NCBI GenBank assembly: GCA_964480635.1
Contig: CAYZQE010000007.1
Span: forward strand, 1-49,763
Origin: CAYZQE01 sp964480635
GTDB lineage: Bacteria; Pseudomonadota; Gammaproteobacteria; GCA-001735895
Direction: 5' to 3'
DNA length: 49,763 nt
Below are positions 1 to 8,550 of this stretch, one piece after another. The first letter of the stretch is position 1. Every line of letters begins with the position of its first letter. The position numbers were made by a program, and so were the translations under genes. The notes under the pieces were generated by a model. That model saw only the letters and a list, made by a program, of their open reading frames with translations, was not told the DNA's origin and made no database searches.

Positions 1-120
1 CAGAAAACGATAATTGCATAATATAGTCACCTTAAATAGATGGCTTATTATACCATATACCACTCAAACCATTGATTTATAAAGCATTAACTTGAGATCT
101 AGTCGTTTTTTCATACTTTA

Positions 121-156
121 GTTAATCAGGATTTCCTTAAGGAAATCCTGATTAAC
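121..156. repeat. Perfect 36-bp palindrome at the left end of the repeat element
   Basis: The 18 bases 121-138 are the exact reverse complement of 139-156. The right half is the left terminal repeat of the element. The left half (121-135) resembles the outer end of a right terminus in inverse orientation, so it may be the stub of another copy or an insertion scar. The copy at 49688 lacks this extension, which shows the palindrome is not an obligatory part of the element. Confidence 0.7.
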
Positions 157-452
157 TCCATAAACTTTTACGATCTATCAAGCCATTCTATCCTAGGCGC
201 AACTTGAAACTAATGACGAGTCCTTAGTGAAAGTTGGAACGACGGAGAGAATGGCTTGATAGCTAGGTCGATAAATGCTCCTGCATTATCGACATTCACC
301 ACATCCATGTGGCTTCCCTACGGGTCGTTGCCAAATGATCGCCAGCGTTGTTATCGAATTTTGTGGTATCTAGATGACACTGCAATTCGATGCCTATCTG
401 ACAATAATTTGGCTTAGATAAAAATTATGGAGTTAATCAGGATCTCCTTAAG
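136..452. mobile_element. MITE-like element with 28-bp terminal inverted repeats (copy 1)
   Basis: Non-coding element of about 317 bp. Its ends (136-163 and 425-452) are inverted repeats of 28 bp with one mismatch, each beginning or ending in CTTAAG. The interior is a chain of hairpins: a perfect 15-bp stem (175-189 with 248-262) enclosing a smaller stem-loop (200-205 with 231-236 and 209-213 with 224-228), a stem at 267-293, a short one at 299-312, and an 8-bp stem (353-360 with 384-391). No open reading frame of useful length is present. A partial copy starts at 49688. The structure fits a non-autonomous MITE; no transposase for it is in the window. Confidence 0.75.
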
Positions 453-480
453 CGAGAAAGTTAAGGGCTGATACAAAGTT

Positions 481-1161
481 ATGCAACAAAAAACAAATTT
501 AGAGCTTAAAATTGCAGAACGAAAAGTGCTTTCGGATGTATTTCCAGAAGTTAAAAAGTTACCACAACTGCATAATTACCAATGGAAAAAGCTCGTTTTT
601 AAAAAGAATGACATTCTATTTATGCCCGAAAAGCCGTGCAATCGGTTTATGTTATTAGGCAGTGGCCGCATTCGTATTGAGCTGCAAAAATCAAACACTC
701 GGGCGATTACCTTATATCGAGTAGAGCCAGGGCAGCTATGTATTCATTCACTCATAAATCTTATTAATGACACAGACTATAGCTTTATTGCGACTGCCGA
801 AGAAGATGGTTGGTTTTGTTGGGCAGACAAACAGCAGTTTAAAATTTGGATGATGGAACTCAGTGAGTTTCAACATTGGATATTTAATAATATAGGCACA
901 CGATTTAAGCAAGTTATCAATCGTTTCGCCCAACATTCATTTACGCCGGTTGAGCAGCGTTTGGCCGATTTATTATTGGAGTACATGGGCGCTCAACAAA
1001 TAGTAGGGCTCACCCAAATTGAAATGGCTTCAGAGCTAGGTACGGTACGAGAAATTGTGTCTCGCCATTTAAGCAAGTGGCAAAAAATAGGCTGGATTGA
1101 AAAAAGGCGAGGTGAGATAGAGATTTTAAATATCGAGGCTTTGCTTCAGTTATCCAATTAG
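481..1161 (+). CDS. Crp/Fnr-family transcriptional regulator
   Basis: A 226-residue protein with the Crp/Fnr layout. Residues about 30-130 form a cyclic-nucleotide-binding-type beta roll, including a PGQLCIHS stretch like the PGE-C segment of this family. The C-terminal winged helix (about 155-222) has the recognition-helix region ELGTVREIVSRHL. The N-terminal Fnr cysteine cluster is absent, so an Fnr-type 4Fe-4S sensor is unlikely; effector unknown. The start has no close Shine-Dalgarno sequence (AAGGG lies about 13 bases upstream) and lies only 28 bp after the hairpin repeat, which may therefore contribute leader sequence. The next gene in the same direction is a membrane protein, 140 bp away, which it may control. 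Confidence 0.85.
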   Translation: MQQKTNLELKIAERKVLSDVFPEVKKLPQLHNYQWKKLVFKKNDILFMPEKPCNRFMLLGSGRIRIELQKSNTRAITLYRVEPGQLCIHSLINLINDTDYSFIATAEEDGWFCWADKQQFKIWMMELSEFQHWIFNNIGTRFKQVINRFAQHSFTPVEQRLADLLLEYMGAQQIVGLTQIEMASELGTVREIVSRHLSKWQKIGWIEKRRGEIEILNIEALLQLSN

Positions 1162-1198
1162 ACCCCGTGAAAAATTCAATTTATAAACATTCAAAATG

Positions 1199-1243
1199 TG
1201 TGACTAAGTCTCATTCGGCTATGTTGACTGAGACTTAGTCACA
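1199..1243. promoter_or_regulatory. Strong hairpin with perfect 15-bp stem between the regulator and the membrane protein
   Basis: TGTGACTAAGTCTCA (1199-1213) is exactly complementary to 1229-1243, with a 15-base loop. A short AAAACTTTT follows, which is a poor T tract. It may end transcription of the regulator, or act as an attenuator or operator for the gene starting at 1302. Confidence 0.55.
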
Positions 1244-1301
1244 AAACTTTTAAAAAACATAGCTTAAACTCTGTTCAATTAAATTTTAAATAGAGGTTAT
1301 T

Positions 1302-2495
1302 ATGTTTAGCAAGAATAAAAGTTGGTCTCCATTGTACTTTCTATCTGCATTAGGTGCGGGCGGAATGATAGCAACATTTTTTATGTACTTATTATTTTGG
1401 ATAGAACATCCTAATCAACCAATCCCCGTCTATGAGGATATTGTTTTAGCTTTTTCACAAGGCTCTCAAATAACACAGTTAATGATTGGCGTGGCTTTAT
1501 TCGGCATTGCTATATTTGGTGCTTTACACATCATTTTGCTAGTTTGGAATCTATCTCAATATAAACAATGGAAAATGTCAGGGGCATTAGAAGAAATTAA
1601 AGGAAAGAACGCGCATACCCAGCTATTAGTCATTCCACTAACGCTCGCCATGAGTATTAATGCAGGCTTTATTATGGGCGCTGTTTTTATTCCGCAACTG
1701 TGGTCTGTCGTCGAGTATTTATTCCCAATCGCATTATCTGGTTTTGTGGTTCTTGGTATTTGGGCTATGCGACTTTATTTTGACTTTTTTAGCCAAACCG
1801 TCAGTGAAAATCAATTTGATAACACGGCAAATAACTCTTTAGCACAGCTATTACCTGGCTTTGCCTTTGCGATGATAAGTGTTGGCTTAACGGCTCCTGC
1901 CGCAATGAGTACGAATAATGTAACCGTTACGTTTAGTATTGTTTTAGCAAGTATTTTCATTATCCCAGCTATCTTTATTACGTTAGTCAAGCTAGTGATT
2001 GGTATTACACACATGTTAGAACATGGTGCCAACAAAATGACGTTGCCAACGCTTTGGATTGGTGTACCCATTTTGACTACGTTAAGTATTGCAATGATGC
2101 GAATTGATCATGGTTTAGCGCATACACTCGGTGTGTCAGAAGCGGCTTCATCATTTTTGTTTTTAACATTGATATTTTCGGCGCAGTTATTTTTAATTTT
2201 GTTAGGCACAGCGGTAATGAAAAAAATGAATTATTTTAATTCATTACATAGTGGCGAAGAAAAATCCCCCATCATTTTTGCCTTAATTTGCCCGGGCGTT
2301 GCATTCACTATTTCGTTACAGTTCTTTATCAACAAAGGGTTAGTTGCTATCGAAGTGATGGATAAATTTAGTGTGGCATATTGGTCATTGACATCGTTGA
2401 CAATAGCACTTCAATTGATAACAGCAGTTTATTTAATTAAGTTTATTAATCACTTAGTCGTTATTAAAAAAGAGCCTGTCACTCTAACAGCCTAA
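1302..2495 (+). CDS. Polytopic inner-membrane protein, possibly TsoY-like
   Basis: A 397-residue, highly hydrophobic protein with about ten membrane segments and short loops. The N-terminus SPLYFLSALGAGGMIATFFM resembles what I remember of the TsoY family of (seleno)proteins; a relationship to TehA/C4-dicarboxylate channel proteins was also considered. No catalytic motif was recognised and the function is unknown. The start is supported by AGAGG seven bases upstream. It follows a Crp/Fnr-type gene after a strong hairpin, and a good terminator lies directly downstream, so it is probably a single-gene unit controlled by the neighbouring regulator. Family assignment is from memory and uncertain; membrane location is clear. 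Confidence 0.55.
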   Translation: MFSKNKSWSPLYFLSALGAGGMIATFFMYLLFWIEHPNQPIPVYEDIVLAFSQGSQITQLMIGVALFGIAIFGALHIILLVWNLSQYKQWKMSGALEEIKGKNAHTQLLVIPLTLAMSINAGFIMGAVFIPQLWSVVEYLFPIALSGFVVLGIWAMRLYFDFFSQTVSENQFDNTANNSLAQLLPGFAFAMISVGLTAPAAMSTNNVTVTFSIVLASIFIIPAIFITLVKLVIGITHMLEHGANKMTLPTLWIGVPILTTLSIAMMRIDHGLAHTLGVSEAASSFLFLTLIFSAQLFLILLGTAVMKKMNYFNSLHSGEEKSPIIFALICPGVAFTISLQFFINKGLVAIEVMDKFSVAYWSLTSLTIALQLITAVYLIKFINHLVVIKKEPVTLTA

Positions 2496-2497
2496 AT

Positions 2498-2528
2498 AAA
2501 AAGGGTCGCTCATAAAGCGGCCCTTTTT
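2498..2528 (+). terminator. Rho-independent terminator after the membrane protein gene
   Basis: AAAAAGGGTCGCT (2498-2510) pairs with 2516-2528 with a single G-U pair and a five-base loop. The right arm ends in five T, and the left arm supplies an A tract for the other strand. It sits just after the stop codon at 2495. Confidence 0.85.
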
Positions 2529-2611
2529 AAACCTAAGATGTTGTTCATACATTGATTTACTTTCAAGGAAGAATAGACTTGAAAAGGCCTTTGAGAAAAG
2601 TAGAATTTTAT

Positions 2612-2722
2612 TTATACGAATAAGCCCCACCTGTATTTTTCGGCTAGGAACTCATTCCAGTCCTTCACAAAGTTTAGTCTATCTGATACGTTAACTTTTA
2701 TTTCCGTTTCGTATACCGTTAG
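2612..2722 (-). pseudogene. Possible remnant of an unknown coding sequence
   Basis: Inside the gene-free stretch 2529-2869, the minus strand is open for 37 codons with protein-like composition (for example NFVKDWNEFLAEKYRWGLF followed by V and a stop). There is no start codon and an in-frame TAG bounds it upstream. It reads like the C-terminal end of a lost gene. The parent family is not recognised. The rest of this intergenic stretch shows only AT-rich promoter-like sequence ahead of the gene at 2870. Confidence 0.25.
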
Positions 2723-2869
2723 CTATGAACAAGTCCAATAATTTTTAGTCGTTTATTAGAATGCTAAGCATGGGCTTAGTTTTTTACGTAATATGTAAAA
2801 AAATATCTGATTATGGTCTATATTTAATAGTCGAAACAATAATGTAAGATTAAGACATAATGTATTACC

Positions 2870-3358
2870 ATGACAACAGACACTAAAAGCAGCATATTTG
2901 ATAACGATGATTTAAACCAAGCATCGGAGTATCTACGTTTGGCCTTACAAAAATTGGGGCAACATAAAGCGGCGGCAACACCNNNNNNNNNNNNNNNNNN
3001 NNNNNNNNNNNNNNNNNNNNNNNNNNNNNNNNNNNNNNNNNNNNNNNNNNNNNNNNNNNNNNNNNNNNNNNNNNNNNNNNNNTTTACGGCGCGCTATGGC
3101 GGAGAAGAATTTGTTGTTTTATTGCCAGATACACTCATTACTAATGCTTTTTCTGTTGCAGAGAACATTCGCAGCACCATTGAGAAAAACAAACTAACCA
3201 TGAGGAAGTCAGGCATCTCTTTAGGTACGATAACCGCATCATTTGGTGTAGCAGGACATCGTAAAAATGAAACCGTTGAAGATGTTATTAATCGCTGTGA
3301 TGCGGCTTTATATCGCGCCAAAAAACTAGGAAGAAATCGTACTGTTATTGCTGACTAA
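2870..3358 (+). CDS. GGDEF diguanylate cyclase, interrupted by an assembly gap
   Basis: Synthesises c-di-GMP from two GTP if intact. The N-terminal 37 residues (ASEYLRLALQKLGQHKA region) match the start of a common family of soluble GGDEF proteins with about 330-350 residues. After 100 N the sequence resumes with RYGGEEF, the active-site loop, and runs to a normal GGDEF end (ALYRAKKLGRN). Only about 128 real residues are visible, so roughly 200 residues are hidden. The gap is thus probably much longer than 100 bases, and the apparent continuous frame across it is accidental. No clear Shine-Dalgarno sequence precedes the ATG. It is the first of three GGDEF-containing genes here and lies directly upstream of crbS in the same orientation. 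Confidence 0.8.
   Translation: MTTDTKSSIFDNDDLNQASEYLRLALQKLGQHKAAATXXXXXXXXXXXXXXXXXXXXXXXXXXXXXXXXXXFTARYGGEEFVVLLPDTLITNAFSVAENIRSTIEKNKLTMRKSGISLGTITASFGVAGHRKNETVEDVINRCDAALYRAKKLGRNRTVIAD
2983..3082. other. Assembly gap (100 N) inside the GGDEF gene
   Basis: Exactly 100 N, the usual placeholder length for a scaffold gap of unknown size. Family length suggests about 600 bases are missing. Confidence 0.95.
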
Positions 3359-3458
3359 CGCGCCCATTTTATAAAGCTGACAATCGCCAATGAAACAGTA
3401 AGTGCCAAATGCTATTGTTTTTATATAATAGCGACTATTTGAACTCAAGCATTAGGTC

Positions 3459-6400
3459 ATGTCTGCCATGCAAATCACCAATGAAATTATTATTGCTAGT
3501 ACCACGGTGTATTTGGCAATACTGTTTTACATCGCTTATCGAGTGGACAAACAAGCGACTGGAGCCGTTTCAAAATACCAGCCCATCATCTATACCTTAT
3601 CTTTAACGGTATATTGTACGTCTTGGACCTTTTATGGTGCAGTCGGTAATGCGGCGCATTCTGGGTGGAGTTATTTCACTATATATTTAGGCCCTATCTT
3701 AGTCTTTATCTTTTTCTTTCCCTTTTTACGAAAAATTATAGCGACCGCTAAAAAACATAAAACCACCTCAATCGCAGACTTTATTGCAACGCGATATGGC
3801 AAAAGTAACCGCCTTTCTGTCCTTATAACCTTAATTGCCTTTATTGGCACCATGCCCTATATCGCCTTGCAAATTAAAGCGATTGCCAGCTCATATGACA
3901 CCTTAATTGGCATTCAGTCTATTGGTAATGACAGCCCCTTTACAGGGACAGCTTTTATCTTAACGGTTATTTTAGCCATATTTTCTATACTGTTTGGCGC
4001 AAGAACAATCGATGCTTCGCAGCATCATAAAGGGCTTATTTATGCGATTAGCTTTGAATCCATTGTTAAATTAATGGCATTTGGAGTTATTGCGATACTG
4101 GCTTTTGACATTGTCGTCGCAGCAGCAGCGCAGAGCTCAAAAAGTACCACGCAATTATTGTTCGAGCCGTTTATGTCATTCGAAATGTCGATAGCACTCT
4201 TAACTAAAACATTTTTGGCAGCAGGCGCTATTTTTTTACTGCCAAGGCAGTTTCATGTGTTAGCGGTCGAGGCTCGTGGTGGAGAAAACCCCTCACGCTG
4301 GGGTTTGCCACTGTATTTATTGTTGTTTAGCTTGGCGGTTATCCCCATTACGGCGGCAGGGTTATTGTTGGTAGAAGCTAAAGAAAATGCCGATTTGTAT
4401 GTGCTCATGATCCCCATGTTTGAACAAGCTAATGCATTGTCTATTTTTGCTTATTTAGGTGGGTTTTCAGCGGCTACTGGCATGGTTATAGTGGCTACTT
4501 TGGCACTCAGTACCATGGTGTCCAATGAAGTTATTTTTCCATTGTTGGTGCGTTTTTACAAAGTGGATAGCAAGCAAAAGCTGCATACAAAATTATTAAT
4601 TGTACGTCAAATGACGATTTTTATGCTAATGCTCACGGCCTATGGTTATTATTATTTGGGGGGTGCCGAAAAGTCCTTACAAAGTGTTGGCTTAATTTCA
4701 TTTGCTGCGGCTATTCAGTTTTTACCCTCAGTTGTCGCCGCTGTTTATTGGCATAAAGGGCACAGAAATGGTGTCGTCATTGGTTTATTATGTGGTTTCA
4801 CGATTTGGGTTTATTGTTTATTAATGCCCTCTTTAGCCTTGTCATCATGGATGCCGACTTGGTTTTTAAATGTATTAGCTGATAAATCATCATTTTTTAA
4901 TCCGCAGCAATTGTTTTATATAGAATTTGACGATTCATTAACTCATGGCGTATTTTGGAGTTTATTTTTTAACATAAGCACCTTTGTTTATATCTCACTT
5001 AAATCAACCTCGCGATTAGTCGACCGATTGCAAGCAAGTTCGTATATTGATTTGCAACAAACGGTGGTAAGGCAGCCGATAACTGATCAGTTTAAAGTGC
5101 TCGATTTGTATGATTTATGTGTGCGCTTTACGGGTGAGCATAGAGCGCAAGAGTATTTTACAGAACATGGTTTTAACGTTGATAGTTTATTACGACAAGA
5201 TGCAGACACACGGTTTATTGAATTATCAGAGCGATTATTAGCCAGTAGTATCGGTACAGCAACTGCCGAACATTTAATTAAATCAGTTACGACGAACACA
5301 CAATCACCCTCTCAAAGTATTTATGATTTTATCGACCACACGGGTCAAGCGATTGAATTTAATCGAGAGCTATTGCAAGTCACGCTCGACCATATAGGGC
5401 AAGCCGTGAGTGTGGTGGATGCCGATTTACGTTTGGTCGCTTGGAATAGACAATATTTAGAGTTTTTTGATTACCCAAGCAATTTTATACATGTCGCGAA
5501 GCCGATCGAAGATGTCATTCGCTTTAATGTAAAAAGAGGTTATGGCTCGGCGATATCGGGCGATATTAATGACAAAATACAGCAGCGACTTAAGCATTTA
5601 GAAAATGGAGATAACTATATCTTTGTGCGTGAATGGCAAAACAAAAAGATCATTCAAACAGAAGGCGCAAGAATGCCAGATGGCGGTTATATCACAACTT
5701 ATACGGATATAACGCCGTTAAAAAAAGCCGAAATGCGCCTCGAAGCCATTAATGAAACACTCGAAGCAAAAGTAGTAGAAAGAACTGAAATGCTATCGGT
5801 AGTGAATGACCAGCTCGAAAAAGTGCTGAATAACAAAACACACTTTTTAGCCGCCGCCAGCCATGATTTATTGCAACCCATAGCGGCATCAAAATTATAT
5901 TTAGGCGCACTTCAAGAAGACCTCGCGGATAATGATGTTCAATTAGATTTAGCCAACAATGCATTAAGCGCATTAAAAACAGCAGAGTCATTATTAAAAT
6001 CATTGCTTGATATGTCTAAAATGGATTCAGGTTTGCTTAAACCGGATATTAAAGAATTACATCTACAAGGTTTGTTTGATTCATTAGAAAATGAGTTTTT
6101 AGTGAGGGCCCAAAGAAAAAATTTACGCTTTAAAGTCATCGCTAATAATTATTATGTTTTAAGTGATCGCACATTGTTATTAAGTATTTTGCAAAATTTA
6201 GTAGCAAATGCCGTGCGTTATACAGGTTCTGGTAGCGTGGTGGTGTTATGCCGTTTAGCAGGTAAAGACCATGTTAAAGTAGAAGTCAGAGATAGCGGTG
6301 GAGGTATTGCCATCGACCAACAAAAAGTTATTTTTGAAGCCTTTAAACAGCTGGGCAATGCCGCTAATGTGGGGGTTGGTTTAGGTTTAGCTATAGCGCA

Positions 6401-6911
6401 ACAAGCCGCGAACTTATTAAATCATAAAATAACAGTGCGTTCTGATCTTGCTAAAGGCAGTTGCTTTAGTGTATTGATACCCAGAGTCAATCAAAATATC
6501 CAACCAAAAGTGCTTAGTCAATATAAAGACATTCAATCAATTGAGGGTTTAAAAGTCATTTGTATTGATGATGACGAAGCGGTATTAAAGGCAACTCAAA
6601 GCTTATTACAGCGCTGGGGAATAACAGTCGTTTGCTTGCAAACAGCACAATCATTTATCAGTTTAGTTGACTGTGGAGAGCGCTTTGATGTGCTGATGAT
6701 GGATTATCAATTAGGTGAAGGTTTTAATGGTTTGGAGTTATTGCAATATTACGAAAGTAAATCAATCAATCGTTTTTGCGGCATCTTAACAACGGCAGAA
6801 CAAAACCAAGCTTTAAAGCAAAAAACCCTAAAGGCCGGTTATAAGTTTTTGCCAAAACCAGCAGAACCAGCAAAGATAAGGTCTGTTTTTCAGTCATTTT
6901 TAAGCACCTAA
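3459..6911 (+). CDS. crbS: CrbS-type hybrid sensor kinase with sodium/solute symporter domain
   Basis: A 1150-residue membrane sensor. Residues about 1-500 form an SLC5-like sodium/solute symporter domain with about a dozen membrane spans. A linker is followed by a PAS domain (about 640-750), then HisKA with phospho-acceptor His802 in AASHDLLQP. The HATPase part has the N box around NLVANAVRY and glycine boxes DSGGGI and GVGLGLAIA. The C-terminal receiver (about 1030-1148) has acceptor Asp1082 in MMDYQL and the DDDE acidic pocket. This architecture is that of CrbS/MxtR, known to work with CrbR/ErdR to activate acs in Vibrio and Pseudomonas. Here crbR lies 2.6 kb downstream on the other strand and acs 8.5 kb downstream. 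All signalling residues appear intact. A CbrA-like kinase was considered, but the acs context favours CrbS. Confidence 0.88.
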   Translation: MSAMQITNEIIIASTTVYLAILFYIAYRVDKQATGAVSKYQPIIYTLSLTVYCTSWTFYGAVGNAAHSGWSYFTIYLGPILVFIFFFPFLRKIIATAKKHKTTSIADFIATRYGKSNRLSVLITLIAFIGTMPYIALQIKAIASSYDTLIGIQSIGNDSPFTGTAFILTVILAIFSILFGARTIDASQHHKGLIYAISFESIVKLMAFGVIAILAFDIVVAAAAQSSKSTTQLLFEPFMSFEMSIALLTKTFLAAGAIFLLPRQFHVLAVEARGGENPSRWGLPLYLLLFSLAVIPITAAGLLLVEAKENADLYVLMIPMFEQANALSIFAYLGGFSAATGMVIVATLALSTMVSNEVIFPLLVRFYKVDSKQKLHTKLLIVRQMTIFMLMLTAYGYYYLGGAEKSLQSVGLISFAAAIQFLPSVVAAVYWHKGHRNGVVIGLLCGFTIWVYCLLMPSLALSSWMPTWFLNVLADKSSFFNPQQLFYIEFDDSLTHGVFWSLFFNISTFVYISLKSTSRLVDRLQASSYIDLQQTVVRQPITDQFKVLDLYDLCVRFTGEHRAQEYFTEHGFNVDSLLRQDADTRFIELSERLLASSIGTATAEHLIKSVTTNTQSPSQSIYDFIDHTGQAIEFNRELLQVTLDHIGQAVSVVDADLRLVAWNRQYLEFFDYPSNFIHVAKPIEDVIRFNVKRGYGSAISGDINDKIQQRLKHLENGDNYIFVREWQNKKIIQTEGARMPDGGYITTYTDITPLKKAEMRLEAINETLEAKVVERTEMLSVVNDQLEKVLNNKTHFLAAASHDLLQPIAASKLYLGALQEDLADNDVQLDLANNALSALKTAESLLKSLLDMSKMDSGLLKPDIKELHLQGLFDSLENEFLVRAQRKNLRFKVIANNYYVLSDRTLLLSILQNLVANAVRYTGSGSVVVLCRLAGKDHVKVEVRDSGGGIAIDQQKVIFEAFKQLGNAANVGVGLGLAIAQQAANLLNHKITVRSDLAKGSCFSVLIPRVNQNIQPKVLSQYKDIQSIEGLKVICIDDDEAVLKATQSLLQRWGITVVCLQTAQSFISLVDCGERFDVLMMDYQLGEGFNGLELLQYYESKSINRFCGILTTAEQNQALKQKTLKAGYKFLPKPAEPAKIRSVFQSFLST

Positions 6912-6983
6912 TTTAATAATTTAATAATTTAATAAAATTATCTTCTATACTCTAGTATCTCATGGATTTACTGGAGTTTAAGA

Positions 6984-8549
6984 ATGAAAAATAACCTTCC
7001 CATTACTAATCAAGAAACAACCTTTGATGCCAATGCGCAATTAGTAACTGCCACTGATCTAAAAGGGAAAATCATCTATTGTAATCAAGAGTTTATTAAT
7101 GTGAGTGGTTTTAGCGAAAGTGAACTCATCGGCTCCAGCCATAACATAGTACGACACCCCGAGATGCCCGCAGCAGCTTTTGAAGATTTATGGTCAATGC
7201 TAAAACAAAATAAACCATGGTTAGGTTTAGTTAAAAATAGATGTAAAGACGGTAGTTTTTATTGGGTAGAAGCCTATGTTACCCCCATGCTTGAAAATGG
7301 TGACGTTGTTGGTTATGAATCTGTTCGAGTAAAGCCCGAAGCAGAGAGCGCTAAAAGAGCAGAAAATGTATATAGTCAATTAAAAAAGGGTGGCTATAGG
7401 GTATTACCAGCTTTGAGTTTAAGCCTACAAATGGCAGCCCTTATGGGGGTGTTAGGTTTATTGTTTGGCATGTTGGCTTATACCTTGAGTGATATTAATA
7501 TTATTTTAATTTCGTTCTTTAGTGTGACTTGGGCATTGCTTGCCTGGGGTGGAAGCCGTTTGATGCTGGCGAATGTCGCATCGTCGGTCGTTTTTGCTAA
7601 GCAAGTTGTTAATAGCTCGCTAGCTCAAAAAATATTAACAGGGCTCAGTGGTGATGGTGGCATAATTCAGTTGGCATTTTTGATGGAAAGAGCCAAATTG
7701 AGAACCATATTGGGTCGTATTGATTTGTCTATTGATGATGTTACATTAATTGCTTTAGAAACAGCACAAGCGGCAAAAAGCATCAGTTTGCAGTTAGAGC
7801 TTCAACAGGAAAACGTATCAAAACTAGCAGCGGCTATGGAAGAAATGTCAGGAAGTGTTTCTGAGGTAGCATCTAATGCGACATCGGTTTCAGCTTCAGC
7901 CCAACTGGCTAATGATGATACTGTTTTAGGAAAACAAGCGGTATCCGATGCGACTAAATCAACGGAGCTGGTTGCAAATGAGGTAAAAAATGCGACTAAA
8001 ACGATCATTCAGTTAGAGAAAGACAGTGAAGCCATTGATGATGTTTTAGTGGTTATACGAGGAATTGCAGAGCAAACAAATTTACTGGCTTTAAATGCAG
8101 CGATTGAAGCCGCTCGTGCGGGTGAACAAGGGCGTGGGTTCGCTGTAGTTGCCGATGAGGTGAGAACCTTAGCAAGTCGTACCCAAACGTCTACTGAAGA
8201 AATTCAAGTGATGATAGAGCGACTTCAAGAAAACTCTCGAAGTGCAGTAAAAGCAATGGAATCGAGTACTGACCGTGTGGTACAAAGCGTCGAGAAAACT
8301 CAAGAAGTGGGTAAGCGATTTGATGAAATATTTAAAAGAGTCAATACTCTAAATCAGATGAACATTTCAATTGCAGGCGCTACTGAAGAACAAAGTTTAG
8401 TTTCACATGAGATATCTCAAAATGTTTATTCGATAAGCAATGCGAGTGATGAACTCACCATTGCAGCCACTACAACCTCTGATGCGAGCGCTAAAATGGC
8501 TGCCCTTTCGAAAGATTTGCGCAATGTGCTCGAACGCTTTAAATCTTAA
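6984..8549 (+). CDS. Methyl-accepting chemotaxis protein with N-terminal PAS domain (Aer-like)
   Basis: A 521-residue chemoreceptor. A PAS domain (about 18-115, with the HNIVRHPEMPAAAF segment typical of Aer-type PAS) comes first, then two close hydrophobic segments (about 148-190). The cytoplasmic signalling domain has the highly conserved hairpin tip EQTNLLALNAAIEAARAGEQ. There is no periplasmic ligand domain, so it probably senses redox or energy state through a PAS-bound cofactor. No CheR-tethering pentapeptide is seen at the C-terminus (ends LERFKS). GGAG precedes the start. It lies 72 bp after crbS in the same direction, which suggests co-expression with the acetate sensor, and its stop nearly touches the convergent gene at 8551. 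Confidence 0.9.
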   Translation: MKNNLPITNQETTFDANAQLVTATDLKGKIIYCNQEFINVSGFSESELIGSSHNIVRHPEMPAAAFEDLWSMLKQNKPWLGLVKNRCKDGSFYWVEAYVTPMLENGDVVGYESVRVKPEAESAKRAENVYSQLKKGGYRVLPALSLSLQMAALMGVLGLLFGMLAYTLSDINIILISFFSVTWALLAWGGSRLMLANVASSVVFAKQVVNSSLAQKILTGLSGDGGIIQLAFLMERAKLRTILGRIDLSIDDVTLIALETAQAAKSISLQLELQQENVSKLAAAMEEMSGSVSEVASNATSVSASAQLANDDTVLGKQAVSDATKSTELVANEVKNATKTIIQLEKDSEAIDDVLVVIRGIAEQTNLLALNAAIEAARAGEQGRGFAVVADEVRTLASRTQTSTEEIQVMIERLQENSRSAVKAMESSTDRVVQSVEKTQEVGKRFDEIFKRVNTLNQMNISIAGATEEQSLVSHEISQNVYSISNASDELTIAATTTSDASAKMAALSKDLRNVLERFKS

Positions 8550-8550
8550 A

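Noticed and set aside
195..242. Integron attC site
   Set aside because: CAAC and GTTG arms exist, but the R'/R'' consensus does not fit and there is no integrase or cassette array.
205..245. Hammerhead ribozyme-like motif in the hairpin element (CTAATGA ... GTGAAAG)
   Set aside because: The essential G of CUGANGA is an A, stem II cannot form as required, and there is no well-placed cleavage triplet.
1199..1243. CRP-type operator because of TGTGA ... TCACA
   Set aside because: The half-sites are 35 bases apart rather than 6; they are parts of a larger hairpin stem.
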